A stretch of DNA of 64,000 nucleotides from Polytrichum commune. Taxonomy: Eukaryota; Streptophyta; Polytrichopsida; Polytrichales; Polytrichaceae. Position numbers and translations under genes: made by a program. The DNA lies in NCBI GenBank assembly GCA_950295325.1, contig OX485805.1:46212758-46276757 (forward strand), written 5' to 3'. The notes beneath the pieces are model-generated. The model had not been told where the DNA came from and made no database searches. It saw nothing but the letters and a program-made list of their open reading frames with translations. Below, in pieces: positions 11,804-22,545 of the stretch (positions are counted from its first letter, which is position 1; each line of letters opens with the position of its first letter).

Positions 11804-11823
11804 AGCCCTAAACCCTAAACCCC
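11804..11823 (+). promoter_or_regulatory. Double telo-box upstream of Tim gene A
   Basis: AGCCCTAAACCCTAAACCCC lies 50-70 bases before the ATG. Telo-boxes (AAACCCTA) are typical of plant promoters for translation and organelle-protein genes. It is identical in copy B at 17602-17621. Confidence 0.65.
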
Positions 11824-11873
11824 ACCTCTATTCCGCATGCACAGCAGGTTGCGATCCTTGAAGCCTCGCAGCG

Positions 11874-14169
11874 ATGGATGCCTCCGTGCCACCGCAGGTA
11901 TTTTTCTTTCAATTCTCTCGTCACTTGCAAAATCGCTACCACTTAACTATTCATCAATGCATCTTCAATGCGTCGCCCCGCAACCACGTTCTTCATCCTT
12001 GGTCCTTCTCTTTGCCCTCGATGCATTCTACACTTCTGTCATAATGTTACACTCTGTGTAAATCTTCATCCGGGATATCTTCAAATTGTTTCTGTCTGTG
12101 TCGCAATCAGGAGGTGGCCATGTCGCCGCTTATGAAAGCGGAGTTCGAGGAATGGGGCACAAAAACCACCGTCGGAGTGATGGCAGGCATGATGTATGGT
12201 GGTTTGCGCGAGGCTGCCGCTTCTGCTGTAAATTCCATTTCGAACCCTTTTCTTCTGATTTCACGTCTTTGATGCGTACCTAATGTCGTCTTAGTAATTA
12301 ATGGGCACTTTCAGCTGCACTAAATCAGCTTTGGTGGTTTGGTTTAGGGTTTAAGGTGTAGGGTTTAGTGATTCATGTAGTCTAGTATGGTGCCTTTATG
12401 TTGTTTTATTGGGGTGCTCCAATTATTAAAATATGTATGATTGTGATTGGTTCGGCAGCAAAAGGAGCAATCTCGGCTGCCATTCCCCCATGAAGACAAG
12501 ACTCTGCGTAGGAAAGCAGTGAGAGATATGACAGAGAGCAAAGTTCTGAGAATTGCTCGTGGCTCTGTTGTTGGGGGCGCAAAGCTCGGGGCTTTTGCAG
12601 CTCTCTTCAGTGGTGTACAACATGGACTAGCTGTTCAGCGGAATATTCATGACATGTACAACATAGTGGCTGCAGGAACCATCACTGGGGGGGCGTTTAG
12701 TCTCACATGTATGGCCCAATTCCTTACCGTTGCTTCAATCTTGTGTTTATTCATCTACATTGTGGCGAGGCCACATTTCTGATTGTTATCTCGACTGCAA
12801 GTGATTGGCATTTAATGTTGAGTTAGTGTTAATACATACCCTTCAGGGTGTGATATATTTGCAGTGCTAACTAAACAGCATTCACCTTATATTTCATTCA
12901 ACATTGAGTCAACTCGAAACTCAACCTTTTAGGTCTTGCATCTTTAAACATAGAACAAACGATCTGAATTGCAAGCCTATTTTTTGGTAAGCAATGATTC
13001 AATGTTGAAGTTTGATGTGATTTGAGTCATTGTGGAATCAGTGTTGGTATGTGAATTTAGAGGTCTGTGATGATATTGTAGTGATCTTCCACCTAATAGC
13101 ATACTAAGATTCCAACGAGATGGCTCTGGCGGATATATAATGTAAATTGGGAGATCAGGGCAAAATTATAGAGGGTATGTGAAATTACCACTTCATCAAG
13201 GAGTGCCAACAGATATAATGGATTGACAGGATGAAGTGGATTCTGCACACGGGCAGTACCAGGTTCACTGCTGACTCGCTTGACAACCGCAGCTTTCGGC
13301 TCTGTTCTTGGGGCAACATTGGCTCTGCCTCTAGGTAAGCATGCAAATGCAGTGGCATTGATTTCTGGGTTGGAAGTTTGTGGATTGGATAACCAGGGAG
13401 AGGAGAGTGGTGATGAGTTGCAGGAGCTGGGAGCCATCCACCTACTTGAGCTGGCTATTGGTCATAAGCAATCAGCTCATGGACAGAATCGGGGAAATGT
13501 ATTTGATATCTTGCCTTCATGGATGAAACATTGTGACGAGTTTTGATAAGCAGGCTTTGCTCTTGGATGAGCAATCAGTTATGGTACAACGGAGTAAACA
13601 TCTTTGAGTCATTGTATATGGATGAGTCGAGGCGATGGGTCTCAAGACTCATTACACTAGGGGTGGTGGTGGTTGTGGTTCACTTTCTTGGGTCATTCAT
13701 GAAAAAAATAATTTAAATGATAACCACAACAACGACCACAACCGCTCTCTATCCCATCAACCCAACAACTCTGCATGGTTAACAAGGAACAAAGCTGTGT
13801 AGGTACACTTGCTAGTATGATTTGTGTTGTTATGCAATTTCTAACATTGGTGATTGGTCACAGCAAGGGTAGAATGAAATCCTTGTATCTGGTATCTTAG
13901 TTATGGGGATAAATAAAGTAACACCGATAACCATCTTTGTGGAATATCAAGATTCGCTAAATAAAATTCTTCTATTTGTGTTTTCAGGATGGGTGCAGAG
14001 CAGTCTCCAGGAGGAACTTGCCCCACTTAAGGAACAGGAGGTAATGCAGGCACAAATGGCAGAAGCTCAGAGACAAAAATTGATTTTGGGTGATGGTGAA
14101 GCAGTTGATGCTGTGATAAGGCGTCTTGAGGGTAGAGTACCTGACCAGGCTGCGAAACCAGACAAGTAA
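11874..14169 (+). CDS. Tim17/Tim22/Tim23-family membrane protein (copy A, intact)
   Basis: Five exons with GT-AG borders: 11874-11897, 12111-12227, 12459-12708, 13293-13334 and 13988-14169. They join in frame to 204 residues. Exon 4 may instead start at 13263, in the same frame, giving 214 residues. The N-terminus reads MDASVPPQ. Four short hydrophobic Gly-rich segments follow: GVMAGMMYGGL, GSVVGGAKLGAFAALFSGV, AAGTITGGAFSL and AAFGSVLGATLALPLG. This is the four-helix GxxxG plan of the Tim17/22/23/OEP16 superfamily, which acts in organelle membranes, usually in protein or metabolite transport. A hydrophilic, helical C-terminus (KEQEVMQAQMAEAQ, ending AAKPDK) is appended. I cannot assign the subfamily, or mitochondrion versus plastid. 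Its proximal leader and telo-box survive, but the distal promoter shared with a Dof gene in copy B lies about 8 kb away here. Confidence 0.8.
13661..13742 (+). repeat. Hairpin-forming GGT/ACC inverted repeat in Tim A intron 4
   Basis: A GGTGGTGGTTGTGGTT arm at 13661-13680 and an AACCACAACAACGACCACAACC arm at 13722-13743 can pair with few mismatches around a loop of about 40 bases. The same feature is in copy B near 19460-19545. Confidence 0.5.
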
Positions 14170-15324
14170 GCTATGGGTTTGGTTTTGACAAGCCCTTGAT
14201 AATGGCCAGTGTTTGGCTCTGAGTTACAGATGATGCGGCTTCTGATTATCAAATATCCAGACAAGCATGTGTTGCAGTACCAATGTGGTATATGGTCTCG
14301 ATTACCTGGATCCTGCTGAGAGCAGAGTTGAAGTCCATGAGCCACATGTGTCATGAGCCAGAATCTAATAACTTTTGCAAGAGACCTAGGGAAAGTTCAG
14401 AAACAATGTGGGACAAGACAATTAAGGTTTAGGAGTTGACAAGCTCAAATTTCTGTTAGACCAAGAGGATGGATACCATTGCCCATGCCAGTACTGAAGA
14501 AAGGCACACATTATCTTGAGAAAGCCCCACTGATATGGTGGTTACTTGTTCAACCCATATTCCAAGCTACACCATCAAAGAAATTTTGATAATGCAATTG
14601 ATATTTTTTGCATTTTGTATTACAAGGAAGCATGTAGAGCAGACTCTATTGAGAACATAAATTGTGCCTTGACTACAGTAGTTAAAAGTTGTATTTGTAC
14701 TTTGATTTTTAGGTGATAGTGATATTTTGCTAGTTGTAGGCCCATATGTGATGCACTTATGTTTAAGTTTCAAGGTTGAATACTCATTTAGGGTTTTGTG
14801 AGGATTGAAGGCATCAGTGATGGGTGAGATTTTTGGTGATAGTCGGTTGATATTGTTGTGTTTGCAAGTCCAACCGGTTACATGTTGACATCCTTTGGTT
14901 TTTCTTTATTAAACTGAGGTATATTCTATATATTTCTCTAAATTGAGGAGTAAGTTTCCTTCAGTCTTGGACTTCAACCGGGTATTTCTCAAACTCACCC
15001 GGTTCATTTGTAACTAACTGCCAGTTCTCCCCCATCATTGGAAGGCATCCCTAAAGTTTGCATCCATCCAAAGAGGGCCCAAGATGAATGCATACATTCT
15101 AAGCCATAAAGGTATGGCCAACACTAGAGAGATGGAGCCAACGGCTCATCTAACTGCAAAAGAAATTAAAGTGAAAGGTATCAAGGATGAATCGTCCAAC
15201 ATAATTTTGATCGGATCATGTCTTGGAAGAATTTCCGTCCTCCCAATCTGAGAAGGAGTCTGCTATAGAAACACCAGAAAGGCTCAATTTCAAAACAAAA
15301 ACACTCCGAGAAAAATCCCTCCCA
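14170..15324. other. 3' flank of Tim A and spacer, no gene seen
   Basis: The first 540 bases match the 3' flank of Tim B. The rest is unassigned spacer before duplication copy B. Confidence 0.5.
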
Positions 15325-15985
15325 TGTTCAAGTACCTAGAATGAACTGATATAAAAGGTTCTTTGGTGAAACATTCACGCTGATTCCAAGCATACACCTT
15401 CCAAATGCCCACAACAGATTAGCAGGAAGTACCTTTTTGCCAAACAATTGTCGTTGTGAAGCTTTGATCATGTATAACAATGACTCAATGACAACACAAT
15501 CTTTGTTATTCACTCGCAATTTCATAATATTATGCTGGCAACATGAATACAAATCCATGACGATCTCATGCCTACAATGTGCTCTTGTGTATGTACTAGG
15601 TACAAAACCATCTAAATAATTTAGAAACAATCAATTATTTCAAGTTGAGCACATGCATGTTAATTACATTCAAGATAACACAACTTGCTTGAACTAGGGA
15701 TTGAAGAGCTTAATGTTTAAGATCAAAGTGATGTTTGTATTATTCAAATTGGAAGTAGAGTGGGATCCAATGTGATCCAATAATGCTTGATGTATGTATA
15801 CATAATGTACAAGCTTGTATGAACTTTTGCTCATACAACTGTTTGCTCCATTTCTAGGCATCTTAAGATGATGCTTGAGCTTTCAAATGACAACTAAGGA
15901 TCTGCAGTTATCAATTCATGTTGATCTGCTTGGCCTCAAACTGATGCTTGTTTATAATATTTCAAGCTTAATCCTCATTGGAAAT

Positions 15986-17173
15986 CTATTGGATTCCCCA
16001 TTCCATTGGATCGGCAGGCAGTTGCAACATTGCCATGAAATCTGGGGAATCGATATCTAGTAGGTCTTCAACTGGATTATTTTCGTCCAGTATTTGTTCA
16101 CTTGGTTCATCCGGAACGTCAGGTAATTCCATCATTTCCATGAAGCTTGAGGAATCGATGTCTTGTAGCTCAACTGGATTTGTTTCGTCCAATATTTGCT
16201 CACTTGCTTCTTCCGGGACATCAGATAATTGTACCATTCCCATGAAAGTTGAGCAAGCGATATCTGACATCTCAGCCAATTTGATTTCCTCCGGTGTTTG
16301 ATCATCTGCCTCTTCCGGGGCGTCAAGTAATTTCCACATATCCGTGAAGCTCGGGGAATCAATATTTCGCAGGTGCTCAACTGGATTATTTTCCTTTGAG
16401 GTTTGTTCACTTGCTTCTTCCGGATCGTCACGTGATTGCGTCATTTCCATGAAACTTGAGCAATCAATGTCTGGTAGCTCTGCCAGATTTATTTCGTTCA
16501 ATGTTTGTTCACTTGCTTGTTTCATGTTATCACGTGATTGCATCATTTCTGGGAAACTTGGGGAGCCTATGTCTTGGAGCTCAGCCCAATTAATCTTGTC
16601 CAAATTGCTTTCTGCTTCCGTTTCCGGAACGTCACGCGATTCCATCAATTCCACGATACTTGGGGAATCGGCATTTGGTAGCAAATCTGAACCAATTTTC
16701 TCCAACATCTGTTGGGTTGGGTGTTCCGGGATATCGACAGCTTGTGCCGAACGATTCCTGTTCGGACTTCGCCGTCCTCCGTATGTGAAGGATGTTTTAC
16801 AAGCTTCACATTTGTAACGTGGTTGTCCGACGTTGCCATTATTGAAGTACAGGAACTTGTAAGCTCCGATGTTTCCGCATCTTGGGTTCGGACATGGAAC
16901 GTCTGTAGTATTTGGGAGTAATTCTGCGAATGCAACCGCAATCTTCGCGTAGCCTCCAGGATGTTTCTTCCTTCGGGAGGCAGGATTGTGAGTAAAATAT
17001 TTGTTGCACCCCAAACATTTATATCTGGGTTGTTGAATGTTTTTGTTGTTAAGGAATTTATACTCCGCGTTGGTGGAGCTGCAAAACGGGCATGTCTTTG
17101 TGACAGCCACGTACATGGCAGGCTCCACAGCTCTCTTGGGCCTCCCCATTTTGGCAACCAACTCCTTCTTCAT
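15986..17173 (-). CDS. Double Dof-type zinc finger protein with C-terminal acidic repeats (copy B)
   Basis: The frame is open upstream to 17242, but the first ATG is at 17173, giving 395 residues starting MKKELVAKMGRPKR. The cysteines sit where they do in copy A (28, 31, 53, 56 and 94, 99, 122, 125). Finger 2 reads CPNPRC where copy A has CPNPSC. Both fingers keep the NN and QPRYKC words of the Dof consensus. Seven acidic repeats of about 34 residues fill residues 164-395 and are slightly more regular than in copy A. No stop or frameshift separates the paralogues, so both have stayed open since duplication. The gene stands head to head with Tim copy B over about 500 bp between the two ATGs. 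A nuclear transcription factor is the likely role; targets are unknown. Confidence 0.75.
   Translation of the reverse strand: MKKELVAKMGRPKRAVEPAMYVAVTKTCPFCSSTNAEYKFLNNKNIQQPRYKCLGCNKYFTHNPASRRKKHPGGYAKIAVAFAELLPNTTDVPCPNPRCGNIGAYKFLYFNNGNVGQPRYKCEACKTSFTYGGRRSPNRNRSAQAVDIPEHPTQQMLEKIGSDLLPNADSPSIVELMESRDVPETEAESNLDKINWAELQDIGSPSFPEMMQSRDNMKQASEQTLNEINLAELPDIDCSSFMEMTQSRDDPEEASEQTSKENNPVEHLRNIDSPSFTDMWKLLDAPEEADDQTPEEIKLAEMSDIACSTFMGMVQLSDVPEEASEQILDETNPVELQDIDSSSFMEMMELPDVPDEPSEQILDENNPVEDLLDIDSPDFMAMLQLPADPMEWGIQ
15989..16684 (-). repeat. Seven 34-residue (102-bp) coding repeats, copy B
   Basis: Same repeat plan and copy number as copy A. Typical units carry DIDSSSFMEMMEL and then PDEPSEQILDE. 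Confidence 0.8.
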
Positions 17174-17289
17174 GATGGATGTTGGGACGTCTGAGAAATA
17201 TTCAGAAGCGCGAATCAACTCATGAGGAACTTCAGAATTCACAAATTGTGTGGTGAAATGGCTCGTCTGTAATTTGCCTCAAAGAAATC

Positions 17290-17395
17290 CAGAGGCTACT
17301 GTTGTGCGCGAGAGAGGAAGAGGGTGGTGCGAGAGAGTGCACGAGAGAGAGAGAGCACGAGAGAGAGAGCACGAGAGACAGAGAGTCTGTGATTC
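17290..17395 (-). promoter_or_regulatory. CT-rich leader of Dof-like gene B
   Basis: The plus strand shows repeated GAGAGAGAG and CACGAGAG blocks, so the minus-strand transcript would have a (CT)n-rich 5' leader between the TATA box and the ATG. The leader is present but shorter in copy A. Confidence 0.45.
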
Positions 17396-17404
17396 TCTGG
17401 CGGC

Positions 17405-17530
17405 GTTTATAAAAGGAGCGCACCACCAATCACAGCATGCGACGTGGATTATGAGATGGATAAATACTATCTTCATCCACAAATGCCTACCGAAATGGAT
17501 GAAACCACGTCATGTGATGCTTCTAGAAGT
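17405..17530. promoter_or_regulatory. Shared bidirectional promoter of Dof B and Tim B
   Basis: A TATA element readable on both strands lies at 17406-17414 (TATAAA minus, TATAAAA plus). A CCAAT box is at 17426-17430, ACGT elements are at 17441-17447 (GACGTGG) and 17505-17513 (CCACGTCAT), and a heat-shock-type CTTCTAGAAG at 17520-17529. The Dof leader leaves leftwards and the Tim leader rightwards. The ACGT and TTCTAGAA motifs are kept in copy A, which supports function. Heat or ABA/bZIP control is inferred from the motifs only. Confidence 0.5.
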
Positions 17531-17601
17531 TTTAACTCCAGTCTCAGGTCTGGTTCACTGAAAAATCCTTTGGAGGAGTGAACTTAGAATTCAATTCCAA
17601 A

Positions 17602-17621
17602 AGCCCTAAACCCTAAACCCC
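17602..17621 (+). promoter_or_regulatory. Double telo-box upstream of Tim gene B
   Basis: The same AGCCCTAAACCCTAAACCCC word as in copy A, ending 50 bases before the ATG at 17672. Confidence 0.65.
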
Positions 17622-17671
17622 ACCTGTGTTCCGGATGCACAGCAGGTTGCGATCCTTGAATCCTCGCAGCA

Positions 17672-19967
17672 ATGGATGCCTCCATGCCACCGCAGGTATT
17701 TTTTTTTCAATTCTCTCGCCACTTGCAAAATCGCTATCTCTTAACTATTCATCAATGTATGGTCAATGCGTTTCCCCGCAACCAGGGTCTTCATCTTTGC
17801 TCCTTCTCGTTGCTCTCGATGCATTCTACACTTTTGTCATAATGTTACACTCTGTGTAAATCTTCATCGGGGATATCTTCAAATCGCTTCTGGTCGTGTC
17901 GCAAGCAGGAGGTGGCCATGTCGCCGCTTATGAAAGCGGAGTTCGAGGAATGGGGCACGAAAACCACCGCCGGAGTGCTGGCAGGCATGATGTATGGTGG
18001 TTTGCGCGAGGCTGCCGCTTCTGCTGTAAATTCCATTTCGAACAGTCTTACTTTTATTTCACGTCTTTGTTGCATTCCTAATGTCGTCTTAGTAATTTAT
18101 GGGCACTTTCAGCTGCACTAAATCAGCTTTGGTGGTTTGGTTTAGGGTTTAAGGTGTAGGGTTCAGTGATTCATGTAGTCTGGTATTGTGCCATTATGTT
18201 ATTTTATTGGGGTGCTCCGATTATTAAAATATGTATGTTTGTGATTGGTTTGGCAGCAAAAGTAGCAATCTCGGCTGCCATTTCCCCATGAAGACAAGAC
18301 CCTGCGTAGGAAAGCAGTGAGAGATATGACAGAGAGCAAAGTTCTGAGAATTGCTCGTGGCTCTGTTGTTGGGGGCGCAAATCTCGGGGGTTTTGCAGCT
18401 CCCTTCAGTGGTGTACAAGATGGACTAACTGTTCAGCCGAATATTCATGACATGTACAACATAGTGGCTGCGGGAACCATCACTGGGGGGGCGTTTAGTC
18501 TCACATGTATGGCCCAATTCCTTACCGTTGATTCAATCTTGTGTTTATTCGTCTACCTTGTGGCGAGGCCACATTTCTGATTGTTATCTCGACTGCAAGT
18601 GATTGGCATTTAATGTTGAGTTAGTGTTAATACATACCCTTCAGGGTGTGATATATTTGCAGTGCTAACTAAACAGCATTCACCTTATATTTCATTCAAC
18701 ATTGAGTCAACTCGAAACTCAACCTTTTAGGTCTTGCATCTTTAAACATAGAACAAAAGATCTGCATTGCAAGCCTATTTTTTGGTAAGCAATGATTCAA
18801 TGTTGAAGTTTGATGTGATTTGAGTCATTGTGAAATCAGTGTTGGTATGTGAATTTAGAGGTCTGTGATGATATTGTAGTGATCTTCCACCTAATAGCAT
18901 ACTAAGATTCCAACGAGACGGGTCTGGCGGATATATAGTGTAAATTGGGAGATCAGTGCAAAATTATAGAGGGTATGTGAATTTACCACTTCATCAAGGA
19001 GTGCCAACAGATATAATGGATTGACAGGATGAAGTGGGTTCTGCACACGGGCAGTACCAGGTTCACTGCTGACTCGCTTGACAACCGCAGCTTTCGGCTC
19101 TGTTCTTGGGGCAACATTGGCTCTGCCTCTAGGTAAGCATGCAAATGCAGTGGCATTGATTTCTGGGTTGGAAGTTTGTGGATTGGATAACCAGGGAGAG
19201 GAGAGTGGTGATGAGTTGCAGGAGCTGGGAGTCATCCACCTACTTGAGCTGGCTATTGGTCATAAGCAATCAGCTCATGGACAGAACCGGGGAAGTAGAT
19301 ATGAAATCTGGCCTTCATGGATGAAACATTGTGACGAGTTTTGATAAGCAGGCTTTGCTCTTGGATGAGCAATCAGTTATGGGAGGACGGAGTAAACATT
19401 TTTGAGTCACTGTATATGGATGAGTCGAGGCAATGGGTCTCAAGACTCATTACACTCGGGGTGGTGGTGGTTGTGGTTCACTTTCTTGGGTCATTCATGA
19501 AAAAGATAATTTAAATGATAACCACAACAACGACCACAACCACTCTGTATCCCATCAACCCAACAACTCTGCATGGTTAACAAGGAACAAAGCTGTGTAG
19601 GTACACTTGCTAGTATGATTTGCGTTGTTATGCAATTTCTAGCATTGGTGATTGGCCATGGCAAGGGTGGAATGGAATTCTTGTATCTGGTATCTTAGGT
19701 ATGGGGATAAATAAAGTAACACCGATAACCATCTTTGTGGAATATCAAGATTCGCTAAATTACATTCTTCTGTTTGTGGTCTCAGAGTGGGTGCAGAGCA
19801 GTCTCCAGGAGGAACTTGCCCCACTTAAGGAACAGGAGGTGATGCAGGCACAAATGGCAGAAGCTCAGAGACAAAAATTGATTTTGGGTGATGGTGAAGC
19901 AGTTGATGCTGTGATAAGGCGTCTTGAGGGTAGAGTACCTGACCAGGCTGCGAAACCAGACAAGTAA
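17672..19967 (+). pseudogene. Tim17/Tim22/Tim23-family gene copy B with nonsense codon
   Basis: Exons 17672-17695, 17909-18025, 18257-18506, 19091-19132 and 19786-19967 match copy A in length (24, 117, 250, 42 and 182 bases) and all splice sites are kept. The third codon of exon 3 is TAG (18263-18265) where copy A has GAG, so translation would stop after 49 residues, following the first hydrophobic segment. Further changes include Gly to Glu at the exon 4/5 junction (PLEWV for PLGWV). Unless exon 3 is entered at a later acceptor or translation restarts at a downstream ATG, no full protein is made. The promoter, in contrast, looks complete. Confidence 0.75.
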
Positions 19968-20599
19968 GCTATGGGTTTGGTTTTGACAAGCCCTTGATAA
20001 TGGCCAATGTTTGGCTCTGAGTTACAGATGATGAGGATTCTGATTATCAAATATCCAGACAAGCATGTGTTGCAGTACCAATGTGGTAAATCATCTCGAT
20101 TACCTGGATCCTGCTGAGAGCAGAGTTGAAGTCCATGAGCCACATGTGTCATGAGCCAGAATCTAGTCACTTTTGCAAGAGAACTAGGGAAAGTTCAGAA
20201 ACAATGTGGGACAAGACATATAGGGTTTAGGAGTTTGTTGACAAGCTCAAGACCTGTTAGACCGACAGGACGGTGTGTGTTCTGTGTGTTCTGTCTCTTT
20301 GAGAGAGGTTTAGGTTCATGATGATCTGGGACCACACACAGTTGCATTCCGCATCTTTCATCAGCTTGTCCCTTCACGTGAGTGAAAATTGCAATAGGTA
20401 TTTGATAATTGAATATGGATACCATTGCCCATGCCAGTACTGATGAAAGGCACATATTATCTTAAGAAACCCCAATTGATATGGTGGTTACTTGTTCAAT
20501 ACATATTCCAAGCTAAACCATCAAACAAAGTTTGATAATGCAATTGATATTGTTTGCATTTTGTATACAAGGAAGCATGTAGAGCAGACTCTGTTGAGA

Positions 20600-20890
20600 A
20601 TGTAAATTGTGCCTTGACTACAGTAGTTAAAAGTTGTATTTGTACTTCTTTGATTTTTAGGTCAGAAATTCATAAGCAATTGACATGGTGTTACAATATT
20701 TAATCTTGTGATGATGAACAACATCTCACTTCCAAAGGAATAACTGTGATGTGGTTGATTTTGTAACCTTGTGTTCTAGGGCAGTGATCAGAGGGTTGCA
20801 TTTGATATGCTTTTTTATAAACTTCATGGCTTTCCCTTTGCAAGCTAATATTTATAATTTTTGTGTGTTTCATTATAAAATACAACCATC
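20600..20890. repeat. Dispersed repeat family R1, copy 1
   Basis: Related to 25470-25755 and 50720-50985. All contain, in order, AATTGTGCCTTGAC, TACTTCTTTGATTTTTAGGT, CAATTGACATGGTGTTA, CTCACTTCCAAAGGA, CCTTGTGTTCTAGGG and TTGCATTTGATATGCTTTT. No coding potential is seen. Confidence 0.75.
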
Positions 20891-21624
20891 TTTTGGGCCC
20901 CACCAACTTTTTCGGTTACTTATTAGCTATTTAGATTTGTGTAGATTCTAATCTAGCCTAGATTAGAACCTTTACCGCCACTTGGAATTGGTTTTGTCTT
21001 AGAAATCAACATAGTTAGTTTTAAGTATTGAAAGCAATCATCCGAATGGATTCAAAATAGCCTAAGAGAAACTCATAGCTAACACTACTTTTACTAGAAG
21101 AAGAGGATGAAACCAGCGTGCATGGGTTTAATGCTCTTTTGAGAAGGTTGTTTCGAGCTTGTTACTTAATGTTATGTATTGCACACCTAAATAATCATGT
21201 TTCCAAATTCGTCCTTGTATAAGTGGTTCCCTATGTTTCACTAGATGGATGAAAGGTATGGTTGTTGCAATACTCCATGTGGTCATAGTGGAGGATTTAA
21301 TTGATAATTTGTGCTCATATGGAGGCATACACTAACATAGATCAGAATGAAATCATACAGTTTAAAAGCCTGAAATTCGTTCTTGTGGGTAAAATATGTT
21401 CTAAAAGCAACCATTGAGGTTTGTACCAAATGTTGGACAAGGAACCGGAGGAAAATTATGGTTAATGGAAGATAAATGATAACCTTATCTCCCATTCGCT
21501 GCAAAGGCCAGTAAGTGCAAGTGACATTAATGGCCTGTGGCGAGAAGAATAATAACCTCACCCTGGCCCTTATGGGAAAAGAAAGAAAGAAAAACTTGTA
21601 GTCATCCTTATTATACCTATGCAT
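20891..21624. other. Intergenic, no gene seen
   Basis: The segment near 20880-20915 resembles 28255-28290 and 57220-57250 (CATCTTTTGGGCCC and CAACTTTTT). Otherwise unassigned. Confidence 0.4.
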
Positions 21625-21862
21625 AATATAACTTACAACATCGGGCAATCCGACGTGAATTTGAGCTTGTTGGCCCTACCATGTTCAAGGATCCCTTTGG
21701 TGCAGAGTGGGGTTTACTACCTACCTTGTAGTGGGGTAGTTTCTTGGTTATTCTGTCAAGTAGAGAGAAGATTTCATAGTCAGGAATCGAACCGCCAACC
21801 TCTCTGTTCGGATTTGGGTACCTCTCTACTACCACCCGGTGGTTTAAGGTCGTCTCAGACCG
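21625..21862 (-). mobile_element. tRNA-derived SINE-like repeat, copy 2
   Basis: Minus-strand A-box-like TGGTAGTAGAGAGG (21821-21834) and B-box GGTTCGATTCC (21783-21793) at tRNA-like spacing. The body is shared with 28400-28620 and, near the boxes, with 10560-10675. Confidence 0.55.
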
Positions 21863-22545
21863 TAAACCTATGCATTTTTAAAATTGGCCACCACTTTCAA
21901 TTATTTGGATTGCCGCGCTTACTCTTTGAATAGCCGTGGATATTGTGACTACCCTTTGGCTATGTGTGGTAATTGGAGTGATTAACCCTTGGATATCCGT
22001 GATTATCCATGACTACCCATTGGACATCCACGGAGAGTGGTGTGATTACCATTTGAATGTCCTTGGTCATTTGTAATTGCCTTTTGGACACCTATAGGAA
22101 ATTCTAAAGGGTGATCTAATTACCTAATCTAGCATAACCTCTAGACCTTGCAAGGATAGCTCCAAGCTTAAACGCTAAAGGTTCAAACAATCCTCAATAC
22201 CCCTAAACCTTCATTCGCAAAAACTTTTCTTTGAAAGGATTATCCTTCACTTGTTGGCCGCCTTGAAGAAGATGTTAATTTACGTTTCGACGGGAGCTCA
22301 ATATTATTAACCACTTGACATTGATACCTACATGCAAATTTGTCTATAACTAAATGTCATCAATTATGTTAATGACTGTAGTCACCCACACAATGGGTTC
22401 CTTGAGGTCCTAATCTTCAACTAGTTGTAGAAATGAAAGGTTGCTAGTATGCAAAAACATATGGTTTCACTCGGTCCAATCTCTCCAGAACAACTCCAAA
22501 TTTAACCTACTATACAACCAATCTTTTATTTTCCTAGGTAAACTA
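21863..22545. repeat. Duplicated downstream flank of the NB-ARC gene (uninterrupted copy)
   Basis: Collinear first with 28620-29177 and then directly with 38460-38740. It therefore shows the site without the LINE. At 22254-22420 it includes the stretch that is duplicated on both sides of the LINE. Confidence 0.75.

Larger units (their letters stand above)
11757..14712. repeat. Segmental duplication copy A, Tim half
   Basis: Collinear with 17560-20662 through the leader, all exons and introns and the 3' flank. Copy B has about 150 extra bases in the 3' flank (about 20255-20410). Confidence 0.9.
15325..17530. repeat. Segmental duplication copy B, Dof half
   Basis: Partner of 1646-3790. It is followed after about 30 bases by the Tim half, so copy B preserves the compact arrangement. 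Confidence 0.85.
17560..20662. repeat. Segmental duplication copy B, Tim half
   Basis: Partner of 11757-14712, with identical exon lengths. Confidence 0.9.

Noticed and set aside
13093-13437. 114-codon minus-strand frame over Tim exon 4 (also 18891-19235)
   Set aside because: It lies antisense to a Tim exon and intron. Conservation between copies is explained by the duplication.
17173-17242. Longer Dof B protein starting upstream of 17173
   Set aside because: The open frame continues but offers only a GTG there. The first ATG is at 17173 and matches the start of copy A.
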